Origin: a virus
Virus record (IMG/VR): IMGVR_UViG_3300008261_002975
Coordinates: 1-22,877 of that record
DNA: 22,877 bases
Reading direction: 5' to 3' (one strand)
Each line of letters begins with the position of its first letter. The first letter of the stretch is position 1. Positions 14,872 to 20,846 of this stretch are shown piece by piece. The notes beneath the pieces are model-generated. The model saw nothing but the letters and a program-made list of their open reading frames with translations. It had not been told where the DNA came from and searched no databases. The position numbers were made by a program, and so were the translations under genes.

Positions 14872-15176
14872 ACGATCCTAATAAACTTTGGACATTGCTC
14901 AAAGGCGCAGAGCACTACTGCCATAAACTAGCCCAAGAAATGCAGGCTGTGCATGGTAGACAAAAGAAGTTTCACCGTAAGGTAGACCAATCAATTTATT
15001 TTATCATGGAGAATTTCACAGATCAAGAAGTCGTCAACTGTGTGCATACATGGTTAAAGATATATGGCTTACCTGTAGATCCAAATCAATTGAATTCATT
15101 TGATGAATTTCATGCCAAATACGGTATAGGACTAATACCAAATGCTGAGTTGATAAAAAACATAAAACCTTATTGA
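14868..15176 (+). CDS. Hypothetical phage protein, 102 aa
   Basis: An ATGA overlap links it to the 225-aa gene. The sequence is helical and basic in its first half (LLKGAEHYCHKLAQEM...GRQKKFHRKVDQSIYF), then NFTDQEVVNCVHTWLKIYGLPVDP and a FDEFHAKYGIG segment. No known domain is recognised. Its TGA stop lies within the -35 box of the following promoter. As the last gene of the ligase operon it may have a replication-related role, but that is only positional. Confidence 0.72.
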   Translation: MNDPNKLWTLLKGAEHYCHKLAQEMQAVHGRQKKFHRKVDQSIYFIMENFTDQEVVNCVHTWLKIYGLPVDPNQLNSFDEFHAKYGIGLIPNAELIKNIKPY

Positions 15177-15201
15177 CTTTTTTCTAATTAGACTGTATAA
15201 T
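15173..15201 (+). promoter_or_regulatory. Sigma70 promoter before the 111-aa gene
   Basis: TTGACT (15173-15178) and TATAAT (15196-15201), spacer 17 bp. The upstream stop codon (15174-15176) lies inside the -35. The start would be near 15208, with AAAGG as the ribosome binding site before ATG 15230. Confidence 0.82.
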
Positions 15202-15229
15202 ACACAAATAGCAACAAAGAAAGGCTAAT

Positions 15230-15565
15230 ATGAGCGGTTGGAATACAATTCAAAGACTTCGCGACATCGAAAAGCAAATTGATACACTGGGCTTTAAGTT
15301 CAGCAAGAGCAAACACGGTGATTGGACCGATAATCACGGGGCTCTAAGCCTAGTGCCAAAGGATCACAAAGCACTACCAATATATTCACGTGATGCTGAA
15401 CTGTTTGTAGGCAGTCTTGAAAGATTAGAAGATTGGTTGGCAGGTGTAAAGTGGGCTCGAGACTACGACATGCTGTTGCGATTGAGCAACGATACCAAAA
15501 GGGCTCGCAAAGAGCAAGACGAGAGAAATAAAAAATTGTTAACTTCTATAAAGGAATCAAAATGA
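15230..15565 (+). CDS. Hypothetical phage protein, 111 aa
   Basis: This is a small charged protein of unknown function. It has an N-terminal helix (WNTIQRLRDIEKQIDTLGFKF), a middle part with SLVPKDHKALPIYSRDAELFVGSLERLEDWLAGVKWARDYD, and a C-terminal basic helix (TKRARKEQDERNKKLLTSIKES) that may form a coiled coil. It is first after a strong promoter and overlaps the next gene by ATGA (15562-15565). Similar short proteins occur in large phages, but I cannot name a family. Confidence 0.78.
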   Translation: MSGWNTIQRLRDIEKQIDTLGFKFSKSKHGDWTDNHGALSLVPKDHKALPIYSRDAELFVGSLERLEDWLAGVKWARDYDMLLRLSNDTKRARKEQDERNKKLLTSIKESK

Positions 15566-16122
15566 TCACGCTTAAAGAATGGATGGAACTGGTCAATTAT
15601 CGTATCACAGAGGGCAGTGACTACTGTTGGCAATGCTATGGCAATGATGCTTACATGTTAGATTCATGGAACGGTGAGCAAGATGGACACAGTTTTACCA
15701 TCATCTTTGATACCAAGACACAAGCTGTCTATGAAGCACAAGCACACGACTACGTTCACAATCGTGCCTATCGATTGGTTAATCCTGAGTTTAAAGCAGA
15801 TCACGATCGAGAAGCCAATCAACGTGATGTTAATCTCAACGAAGCTTGGGACGATATTAACTATATTGAGCTAGAGGTGGTTGATGACTTTATCCAAAAA
15901 GGTCTGGCCATTCGTGAAGGCGAAGATTACGACACTCGTGTACAAATGCAAGTAGAATTCTCAGACGATGATCTATTACTCTACATGAAGATTGCACACG
16001 ATCGTGATATCACATTTAATGAGTTAATTGAAATTGCGCTACAAGAAGCAATTGATCAACATCGCATGTTGAACGATATTCCGTTTCCTGTAGAAAAGAA
16101 AAAGAAGAAAAAGAAAAAATGA
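15562..16122 (+). CDS. Hypothetical acidic phage protein with eight-lysine tail, 186 aa
   Basis: The body is strongly acidic (SDYCWQCYGNDAYMLDSWNGEQDGH, AWDDINYIELEVVDDFI, EFSDDDLLLYMKIAHDRDITFNELIEIALQEAIDQH) and then switches to eight consecutive lysines before the stop. ITFNELIEIALQEAI is reminiscent of a ribbon-helix-helix second helix, but that is weak. The lysine codons form an A/G-only tract ending in six A before TGA, and the next gene starts within the ATGA overlap at 16119. A -1 slip on the A-run would join the two reading frames. Function is unknown. Confidence 0.78.
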   Translation: MITLKEWMELVNYRITEGSDYCWQCYGNDAYMLDSWNGEQDGHSFTIIFDTKTQAVYEAQAHDYVHNRAYRLVNPEFKADHDREANQRDVNLNEAWDDINYIELEVVDDFIQKGLAIREGEDYDTRVQMQVEFSDDDLLLYMKIAHDRDITFNELIEIALQEAIDQHRMLNDIPFPVEKKKKKKKK

Positions 16123-16445
16123 CTGACCCACAAAAGTTGTTAGACACGTTAAAAACCGGAGTCCGTTATGTGGTAATCAATGATTGCTATGGCGGATTCG
16201 GTCTCAGCGACGAAGCAAAGAAACGCTACATAGAACTGGCAGGCATTACTGATCCTAGCTGGTATGAACGTGACGTTGCTCGTGACGACCCTTACCTAGT
16301 TAAAATTGTTAAAGAAATGGGTTCAACAGCCAGCAGTGGGTTGGCTAATCTTAAGATTGTTGAAATTCCCGGGGATGTGTTATGGCACATCGGTGAGTAC
16401 GACGGTGTTGAATGGGTAGCCGAAGACCACCGTACTTGGACTTAG
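16119..16445 (+). CDS. Hypothetical conserved phage protein, 108 aa
   Basis: The sequence VINDCYGGFGLSDEAKKRYIELAG (from about residue 20) and the C-terminal LKIVEIPGDVLWHIGEYDGVEWVAEDHRTW recall a small protein found widely in tailed phages and in some bacteria. No function is known to me. It starts in an ATGA overlap with the lysine-tailed protein and its end overlaps the convergent algH gene by 4 bp. It is the last gene of this plus-strand block, and there is no room for an ordinary terminator between it and the convergent block. Confidence 0.82.
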   Translation: MTDPQKLLDTLKTGVRYVVINDCYGGFGLSDEAKKRYIELAGITDPSWYERDVARDDPYLVKIVKEMGSTASSGLANLKIVEIPGDVLWHIGEYDGVEWVAEDHRTWT

Positions 16446-16999
16446 GCTAGCCAGTGGCTGACTGCTTGTGTTCCTGCGAGCTCACAGCAGTTTTGCCACA
16501 AGTCTCTATTGGGTTGTGAAAACAATTCTTTTGCACTAGGTGCGTCAGCCACTAACCAACTGCTTTCAATTGAAAACGGCCCGGTGCCATTTAGTTCTTG
16601 TTCTAGTTGTCCTGGCCGCCATGAACACAATCCCATGAATACTCGATAGTCTGCTGGGCTGTCTCCATCAGCAACATTTTCAAACATATTCATACTTGAA
16701 GTCATGGCCCAATTGTTGTTGACTTTCATGGTGTTCTCACAGAGCCAACCAGTTTCATGCAGCATCCAAACAGTATTGACTCCTACTGGCCCACCCCAAT
16801 ACATTTTGGGATTGTCCGGAAGCTCAAGTCCCATACGACCAATTACTTCATTCAGTCCGTGACCCATTGTTTTGTTGATACACAGGGCCTGTGTACCTTC
16901 GATACCGTGTTGGGTGATTAGCAAAACTGATTTGCTAAACCTAGGGTCTAGCATAGCGGGTGGCGCAATAAGTAAATTGCCAGGTTTGATTGGGGACAT
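16442..16999 (-). CDS. AlgH/YqgE (UPF0301, DUF179) family protein
   Basis: The 185-aa length equals that of bacterial YqgE. The N-terminal KPGNLLIAPPAMLDPRFSKSVLLITQHG is the family hallmark, followed by GTQALCINKTMGHGLNEV, YWGGPVGVNTVWMLHETGW and YRVFMGLCSWRPGQLEQEL. The bacterial protein is broadly conserved in proteobacteria; its biochemical role is not established beyond a reported link to alginate regulation in Pseudomonas. The ribosome binding site AAAGGA lies seven bases before the ATG. It follows a small basic protein with 11 bp between, so it is at the end of the minus-strand block. Confidence 0.9.
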   Translation of the reverse strand: MSPIKPGNLLIAPPAMLDPRFSKSVLLITQHGIEGTQALCINKTMGHGLNEVIGRMGLELPDNPKMYWGGPVGVNTVWMLHETGWLCENTMKVNNNWAMTSSMNMFENVADGDSPADYRVFMGLCSWRPGQLEQELNGTGPFSIESSWLVADAPSAKELFSQPNRDLWQNCCELAGTQAVSHWLA

Positions 17000-17010
17000 A
17001 CCGAATCCTT

Positions 17011-17253
17011 TTATGACCAGTCAGGGAGCGGACCCCCGTATTTTTTACCTTTAATTTTTTTACCACGCACCTTTTGACGTTCACCACCAATCTTGTGACT
17101 CTTGCCGCCATCACGACTGCGATAGCCCTGCGATTTACAGCTTGACAATTGGCTAGCGCCTAGAGCCGAATCGGGTTTGCCTGATGTGCAAAGAGATCTT
17201 GAAGCAGGCTCTTCATCCACAACTGAATTGGCGAATAGTTCGAATATTCTCAT
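17011..17253 (-). CDS. Small very basic protein, 80 aa
   Basis: The last two thirds are packed with Lys, Arg, Gly and Ser (GYRSRDGGKSHKIGGERQK and RGKKIKGKKYGGPLPDW), probably nucleic-acid binding or a structural tail. The preceding segment SALGASQLSSCKSQGYRSR contains two Cys. I recall similar basic C-termini in other large-phage proteins, but cannot name a family. It is 2 bp from the upstream 76-aa gene, suggesting coupled expression. Confidence 0.72.
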   Translation of the reverse strand: MRIFELFANSVVDEEPASRSLCTSGKPDSALGASQLSSCKSQGYRSRDGGKSHKIGGERQKVRGKKIKGKKYGGPLPDWS

Positions 17254-17255
17254 GA

Positions 17256-17486
17256 TTATACTACCAAACTGATACCACGGACCACATTGACCAACATGGT
17301 TTTCATGGCCATATCATCTGCTTCAGCTTCCAATTGATCTGTACGAACTAGATCCTCTAGCAACTCACGAGCTTCATCACTGGTGATTTGTCCTGTTTGT
17401 CTTTGGTTCACAATTTGCAATGCTGTTTCGGCACGTACACGAATCCAGTCTTGGTCCGAGTGTAATAATTGATCTAGTTCTGTCAT
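17256..17486 (-). CDS. Small helical acidic protein, 76 aa
   Basis: A compact alpha-helical protein, acidic in its second half: MTELDQLLHSDQDWIRVRAETALQIVNQRQTGQ in pieces, then SDEARELLEDLVRTDQLEAEADDMAMK. It has no recognised domain. It starts one base from the lipoprotein gene's stop, with an AGGAAG ribosome binding site inside that gene. The neighbouring 80-aa protein is very basic, so the two could interact; this is speculation from charge and spacing. Confidence 0.75.
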   Translation of the reverse strand: MTELDQLLHSDQDWIRVRAETALQIVNQRQTGQITSDEARELLEDLVRTDQLEAEADDMAMKTMLVNVVRGISLVV

Positions 17487-17487
17487 T

Positions 17488-17880
17488 TTAGAATCTTCCT
17501 AGGATAACTTCAGCAGCAGCATTGGCCTGTGAGGCCATCAGCTTCTTTTTGATTTCACAATAGCCCTTGGAACCCTGAGCATCCTGTAGACTACGCTTGT
17601 AAAAGTCATCAACTGTGGACTGCATGGGCTTGATTAACATCAGCACATCTTGATTGCGAAACCCTGCGTTTTGTGAGTAAAGCTCAAACCAACGCAGATT
17701 ATCTTTGATCTGACGAACCTGCGCCAGGTGCGGCTTGTCGCAATCCAGTTGATCAATGCTCATGCGCACATCAATGATCTTGGCCGATTGATTTGTGTCA
17801 CTGAAGCTGGGCACCCAAGACTTCATTTGAGCGCAACCTGTTAGAGCTACTAGGGCAAATATTGTAATCAATTTGTTCAT
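17488..17880 (-). CDS. Predicted lipoprotein, 130 aa
   Basis: The start chosen is the ATG at 17878-17880, because it places a type II signal peptide exactly at the N-terminus: MNKLITIFALVALTGCAQ, with lipobox L-T-G-C and Cys16 as the lipidated residue. A longer frame starting at 17949 would bury this signal and overlap the oxygenase gene. The mature part is soluble and helical (SAKIIDVRMSIDQLDCDKPHLAQ, DDFYKRSLQDAQGSKGYCEIKKKL) with two further Cys that could pair. A phage lipoprotein could act in lysis, superinfection exclusion or envelope remodelling; none of these is indicated by motif. Confidence 0.82.
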   Translation of the reverse strand: MNKLITIFALVALTGCAQMKSWVPSFSDTNQSAKIIDVRMSIDQLDCDKPHLAQVRQIKDNLRWFELYSQNAGFRNQDVLMLIKPMQSTVDDFYKRSLQDAQGSKGYCEIKKKLMASQANAAAEVILGRF

Positions 17881-17900
17881 ACTGATATTTAGCCCATTGC

Positions 17901-18521
17901 TTAAAACTGTGTGTTTGATGGACCTGACATGGGTATTGGAGGCGGACACAGGTTAAAGCTGACAGATATCTTTTGCTCTGTGCCAGTAACAGGCATAACA
18001 GAGTGTGTGAGCCAGCTGGGGAATAGGAGCAAGCGTCCTACCTTGGGAGTTACCTTGTACTGCTGAAAGTCAGGGTCTCCACACTGTGGCCAAACACGAT
18101 GATGCATTAGCGGGTTGGGGCTACGGAAGTAAATATCTCCACCTGCGTTTTCAGGCATGGCGTAGTAGTAAACACCACTGATCACTCCGCTGGGATGCTC
18201 GTGATCGTACATGAAGTCTCCTTCATTGTAGTAGTTGACCCAGCTTTCACCTATTTCCAAGTTGATGGGTGTCAACACCAGCTCATGAAAGTATTCCTTC
18301 ATGGCTGCCCATATGCCCCAAGCTAGAGGCTCCATGTTTGAGCGACGGATATCGTTGACTCCGTCAAAGTCAAAGGTAGTGGTCAAATGGTGACGTTGCT
18401 GGTCACGGGTGGGCTCTAGACGCTCTAGGGCTCCAGCCACACACTGTTGTATTTCGTCCAGCTCAGGGCCTTCAAAATCTCTAATGTGTATGGGTGATGA
18501 AAATAACTTGTGTGTTGGCAT
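17901..18521 (-). CDS. 2OG-Fe(II) oxygenase family protein (HxH type)
   Basis: A 206-aa protein with the phage-type family signature: ESWVNYYNEGDFMYDHEHPSGVISGVYYY, providing H107 and H109, YFRSPNPLMH, then GRLLLFPSWLTHSV with H173, and EQKISVSFN with K184 as the 2-oxoglutarate anchor. The N-terminal part (PIHIRDFEGPELDEI) parallels PIFVHDLEGQELTLV in the adjacent gene, so the two are tandem paralogues. A Pro-rich tail (CPPPIPMSGPSNTQF) follows the domain. AAGGAT upstream is the ribosome binding site. The substrate is unknown. Confidence 0.85.
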   Translation of the reverse strand: MPTHKLFSSPIHIRDFEGPELDEIQQCVAGALERLEPTRDQQRHHLTTTFDFDGVNDIRRSNMEPLAWGIWAAMKEYFHELVLTPINLEIGESWVNYYNEGDFMYDHEHPSGVISGVYYYAMPENAGGDIYFRSPNPLMHHRVWPQCGDPDFQQYKVTPKVGRLLLFPSWLTHSVMPVTGTEQKISVSFNLCPPPIPMSGPSNTQF

Positions 18522-18533
18522 GTTCTATCCTTG

Positions 18534-19109
18534 TTATGCTATATTGAATGCTATACTTATCCTAGTTTGCTTGGTGGTATTGATACTGACCCTGTGAGCC
18601 AGCCAGCTGGGAAACAGCACCAAGCGCCCAATGCGGGGCTCAACCCTATAGTCCTGATCACGTAGGAGATCTGCGGGCCACTGCTTCATCTGCATGAGAG
18701 GGTTGGGGTTCTTGAATTTGAGCTCACCGTCCGTGCCCGTGGTTGAGTAATAGTAGCAGCCCGATATGCGACGCTCTGGGTGTACATGTTCAAACATAAA
18801 GTCACCCTCACTGTACCAATTGAACCACGAGTCACACAAGTTCCAGGGGGTACCCAAGGGATAGCCTATGTCCTTCAACAGCATGCCCACACTGCCAAAC
18901 ACAGCACGGGTAAGGTGGTCCAATTTGTAGGTCTGCAGATCATTACAGCCTTCGGTTTGATAGCTGGTCATGCCACGTTCAGCCCAGGGTGTGGCCACTT
19001 GAGGTATGGTGTCAACCACATCAGCTATTTCGTTCTGTACCAGAGTCAGCTCTTGGCCCTCTAGATCATGCACGAATATGGGTGTTCCAAAACAGTTATT
19101 TGTAGTCAT
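18534..19109 (-). CDS. 2OG-Fe(II) oxygenase family protein (HxH type), tandem paralogue
   Basis: The 191-aa protein is a clear sister of the next gene downstream: CDSWFNWYSEGDFMFEHVHPERRISGCYYY with H108 and H110, KFKNPNPLMQ, GRLVLFPSWLAHRV with H172, and TRISIAFN with R183. All expected iron and 2-oxoglutarate ligands are present. The first 14 bp overlap the end of the 201-aa oxygenase gene, so the three oxygenases are one transcription unit. Divergent middle regions between the two paralogues suggest different substrates or partners. Confidence 0.85.
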   Translation of the reverse strand: MTTNNCFGTPIFVHDLEGQELTLVQNEIADVVDTIPQVATPWAERGMTSYQTEGCNDLQTYKLDHLTRAVFGSVGMLLKDIGYPLGTPWNLCDSWFNWYSEGDFMFEHVHPERRISGCYYYSTTGTDGELKFKNPNPLMQMKQWPADLLRDQDYRVEPRIGRLVLFPSWLAHRVSINTTKQTRISIAFNIA

Positions 19110-19701
19110 CGGCGGGTATAAAATGTAAGTAGGTACTCATGATATATTTGGTGCGAGTCATGGGCATTAGACCTCTATGAGGGAACTGCCAAGATGGACT
19201 AAAGATCACTATGCGGCCCTCGCGAGCTTGAACCAAATAGTTTTCCAAGGGAAACTCAGTCCCCGCTTCGTTGTCGTTTAGATATATCAGTACAGCTATG
19301 AATCGACTGGCACTTTCTCGTGTGCCCTGATCCACGTGAACCTTGAACTCATGTTCACCGGGACGATAGCACTTGATACGTATGCCCTCTGCTGAGTAGG
19401 CATTGGGTAGGCAGTTGAGTTTGTCCCAGTGAGCTCGATATTGATCCAGTTCAGGCTTCAAACGATCCATGATCTTGTCAGTATCCTCTGTCCAATCATA
19501 TCCCCGCCATATGTCCCTGTTACCAGGTATCCACGCTTTGGGATTGTGTCTAGCATTGTAGCAGTCCAGTTCAATCAGCTTGCCTGGTGTTTCTTTATGA
19601 TACTTGGAGCCCAGTTCAAACTGATCAATCAGGTGTGTGCAAAACTCAGAATCAAACACACCATCTATCACTCGTATATAATTATTGTCATAGGCAATCA
19701 T
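19096..19701 (-). CDS. 2OG-Fe(II) oxygenase, prolyl-4-hydroxylase-like
   Basis: Here the motif is the classical HxD: YRPGEHEFKVHVDQG gives H122 and D124, followed by RFIAVLIYLNDNEAGTEFPL, GRIVIFSPSWQFPHRG with H175, and TRTKYIMSTYL with K185. This fits the P4Hc-like branch, unlike the HxH pair next to it. The 201-aa protein would hydroxylate a peptide or other substrate with Fe(II) and 2-oxoglutarate. It is first in the minus-strand oxygenase group; upstream is a 50-bp divergent gap without a clear sigma70 promoter. Confidence 0.85.
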   Translation of the reverse strand: MIAYDNNYIRVIDGVFDSEFCTHLIDQFELGSKYHKETPGKLIELDCYNARHNPKAWIPGNRDIWRGYDWTEDTDKIMDRLKPELDQYRAHWDKLNCLPNAYSAEGIRIKCYRPGEHEFKVHVDQGTRESASRFIAVLIYLNDNEAGTEFPLENYLVQAREGRIVIFSPSWQFPHRGLMPMTRTKYIMSTYLHFIPADDYK

Positions 19702-19751
19702 GACAATATTTACTAGAGTGCAAGCGGACTCAAGCTAAACGTGAACAGCGA

Positions 19752-20033
19752 TTGGGGGCAGGCCAATTCCAGAAGCTGCTCGAAGAGCAGCGCGAAGCGC
19801 AAAAATTTTCAAGGTTTATAAATAGTAATATGCGCATAGATCCCATTGTGACCACTGCTATATCAACTAGCCAAAACATACAGAACAATCGTGTGGAAAC
19901 TGTGCGTAGACAGTATGTGGATGTGGGCGGTAGAATGGAAATCCGTGAAACTTACTACTATTACTATATCTATGATCGCAAGGGTCAAGTGGAACAAACT
20001 CGTCCCCGAGCACAAGTGGACATCCAAGCGTGA
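19752..20033 (+). CDS. Hypothetical protein, 93 aa; start uncertain (TTG 19752 or ATG 19830)
   Basis: From ATG 19830 the product is 67 aa (MRIDPIVTTAI..., with a Tyr-rich YYYYYIYDRKGQVEQT near the end). The frame is open further upstream to 19704 and reads as a plausible charged helix (RTQAKREQRLGAGQFQKL then LEEQREAQKFS), so a TTG start at 19752 is also possible, although no Shine-Dalgarno precedes it. A TATAAATA box lies just before ATG 19830, which would make that start nearly leaderless. No family is recognised. The stop TGA directly precedes a TTGACA hexamer. Confidence 0.55.
   Translation: MGAGQFQKLLEEQREAQKFSRFINSNMRIDPIVTTAISTSQNIQNNRVETVRRQYVDVGGRMEIRETYYYYYIYDRKGQVEQTRPRAQVDIQA
19817..19824 (+). 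promoter_or_regulatory. Exact T4-late consensus box TATAAATA
   Basis: TATAAATA on the plus strand, six bases before the ATG at 19830. If used like a T4 late promoter, transcription would begin at about the A of that ATG. It lies inside the open frame of the 93-aa gene. The match is exact over eight bases, but no other support is available. Confidence 0.35.
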
Positions 20034-20064
20034 TTGACATGGACAGGATCAAGACTGTTATATT
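20034..20064 (+). promoter_or_regulatory. Possible sigma70 promoter with imperfect -10
   Basis: TTGACA (20034-20039) follows the upstream stop directly. Downstream is CTGTTATATT; TATATT (20059-20064) would need a 19-bp spacer, TTATAT an 18-bp one. It is weaker than the other promoters but placed in the same way relative to the preceding gene. It overlaps a possible 37-aa membrane peptide and would otherwise serve the 79-aa gene at 20154. Confidence 0.35.
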
Positions 20065-20152
20065 GGATGATGTGCTTTATGTGCTAACTCTAGTGTATGT
20101 GTGTGCCATGTCGTTTGCAGTGGGTTTAATAATGGGGATGATACTGAGTTAG
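20039..20152 (+). CDS. Possible 37-aa single-span membrane peptide
   Basis: ATG 20039 opens a frame to TAG 20150-20152. After a short polar start (MDRIKTVILDD) nearly all residues to the end are hydrophobic (VLYVLTLVYVCAMSFAVG then LIMGMILS), enough for one membrane span. It begins 5 bp after the stop of the preceding gene and ends one base before the next ATG, which suits a coupled small gene. No Shine-Dalgarno is visible. Small phage membrane peptides can be holins or inhibitors, but nothing here decides this. Confidence 0.45.
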   Translation: MDRIKTVILDDVLYVLTLVYVCAMSFAVGLIMGMILS

Positions 20153-20153
20153 C

Positions 20154-20393
20154 ATGATACACACTGTATACTATCTGGTACACAAGCACACACTGGAGCG
20201 CCATCGTTACTACAAGACTCGTGCAGGCGCACGAATCGCCCAACGTGCTCGTAACTCGCACTTGGGCTTTACGCTTCGCGTAGAGAGAATAGAGTTGGAC
20301 AATTTGGAACTGGAACGCTGTGGCATGACGGATGGCACCATAGTAACGGCCACATGGTGCATTGAAGAGAACACTATAGAGATAGCAGACTAG
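20154..20393 (+). CDS. Hypothetical protein, 79 aa
   Basis: A small protein with a basic N-terminal half (YYLVHKHTLERHRYYKTRAGARIAQRARNSHLGF) and an acidic, Thr- and Glu-rich end (DGTIVTATWCIEENTIEIAD). The N-terminal YYLVHKHTLERHRYYKTRAGARIAQRA segment looks like a beta-strand plus helix and recalls small phage proteins of unknown role. The ATG lies one base after the stop of the candidate membrane peptide. No domain is recognised. Confidence 0.65.
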   Translation: MIHTVYYLVHKHTLERHRYYKTRAGARIAQRARNSHLGFTLRVERIELDNLELERCGMTDGTIVTATWCIEENTIEIAD

Positions 20394-20482
20394 ATTCTAC
20401 TGTACGAAAAAGTGTTAATAATGATGGTTTTGTATGGAAAAGTGTGATTTACTGTCAGTAGATTACGAGAGACCCTGCGTAT

Positions 20483-20494
20483 AGGCCCCGCTGC
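20483..20494 (+). repeat. GC-rich 12-mer AGGCCCCGCTGC, copy 1 of 3
   Basis: Identical 12-mers occur at 20483, 20758 and 20986, all on the plus strand. Copies 1 and 2 share ATAGGCCCCGCTGC (14 bp); copies 2 and 3 share AGGCCCCGCTGCTA (14 bp). The surrounding sequence does not match, so this is not a recent segment duplication. Confidence 0.75.
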
Positions 20495-20520
20495 GCATGG
20501 TTAGTACATGTAGTGTATAC

Positions 20521-20560
20521 GAAAAGTGCAATAAAGTGTGAGAAAGTGTGGAATTGTGTG
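20521..20560 (+). repeat. Four tandem decamers, consensus GAAAAGTGTG
   Basis: The 40 bases split into GAAAAGTGCA, ATAAAGTGTG, AGAAAGTGTG and GAATTGTGTG. The AAAGTG core recurs at 20523, 20533 and 20543, and a degenerate ATTGTG at 20553, all exactly ten bases apart. Isolated AAAGTGT copies lie at 20409, 20439 and 20804. Ten-base phasing puts every copy on the same face of the helix, as for cooperative protein binding. Confidence 0.65.
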
Positions 20561-20698
20561 ACCATTTGACTTAAGCCTCATTAACCACCATGGAGAGATT
20601 CTAGTATACGTGTGAGTTATGGTATGTACTCTGCTCAAATGACTCAGATCAAGGTGTTTCTACCATGAAAAAACGGCTCCGCCAGTATTTATCACCAT

Positions 20699-20715
20699 AC
20701 GATCACGGTGATCGT
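20699..20715. repeat. Operator-like 17-bp inverted repeat
   Basis: ACGATCAC, one central G, then GTGATCGT: 8-bp perfect arms. Allowing one T-G mismatch it extends to 20696-20718. With a one-base centre it suits a dimeric DNA-binding protein better than an RNA hairpin. No T-run follows. Confidence 0.6.
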
Positions 20716-20757
20716 GTGCAGCGACCTAGTCGACACTGGAGTACCGTACACCACGAT

Positions 20758-20769
20758 AGGCCCCGCTGC
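20758..20769 (+). repeat. GC-rich 12-mer AGGCCCCGCTGC, copy 2 of 3
   Basis: Second identical copy, 275 bases after the first. It lies between the 17-bp inverted repeat and the GTATACG/TGTGTACACA cluster. Confidence 0.75.
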
Positions 20770-20846
20770 TAAGGTATACGTATATTGTGTACACATGTGA
20801 GTGAAAGTGTACTTGTATAACAGACATATCACTGTGTAAATACACG

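Larger units (their letters stand above)
20394..20846 (+). other. Gene-poor control region with phased repeats and inverted repeats
   Basis: I find no convincing gene in these about 450 bases. They contain AAAGTGT-type motifs (20409, 20439, 20523 as AAAGTGC, 20533, 20543, 20804), with the middle ones in exact 10-bp register, two of three copies of AGGCCCCGCTGC, a 17-bp inverted repeat at 20699-20715, the palindrome TGTGTACACA (20786-20795) and three GTATACG motifs. Short frames at 20434-20484 (16 aa) and 20665-20772 (35 aa) end at or just after 12-mer copies but look unlikely to be genes. The region may be a replication origin, a multi-site regulatory region or an untranslated RNA. Confidence 0.5.

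Noticed and set aside
17011-17486. The basic/acidic small gene pair as a toxin-antitoxin module
   Set aside because: Only the opposite charge and spacing suggest it; no toxin motif or autoregulatory operator is seen.
20665-20772. 35-codon plus-strand frame (MKKRLRQYLSPYD...)
   Set aside because: It ends just after the second 12-mer, has no ribosome binding site, and its basic His/Arg-rich translation may be incidental to the inverted repeat it contains.
20394-20846. CRISPR array
   Set aside because: The repeated elements are 10-12 bp with irregular or no spacers and no cas genes, which does not fit a CRISPR array.
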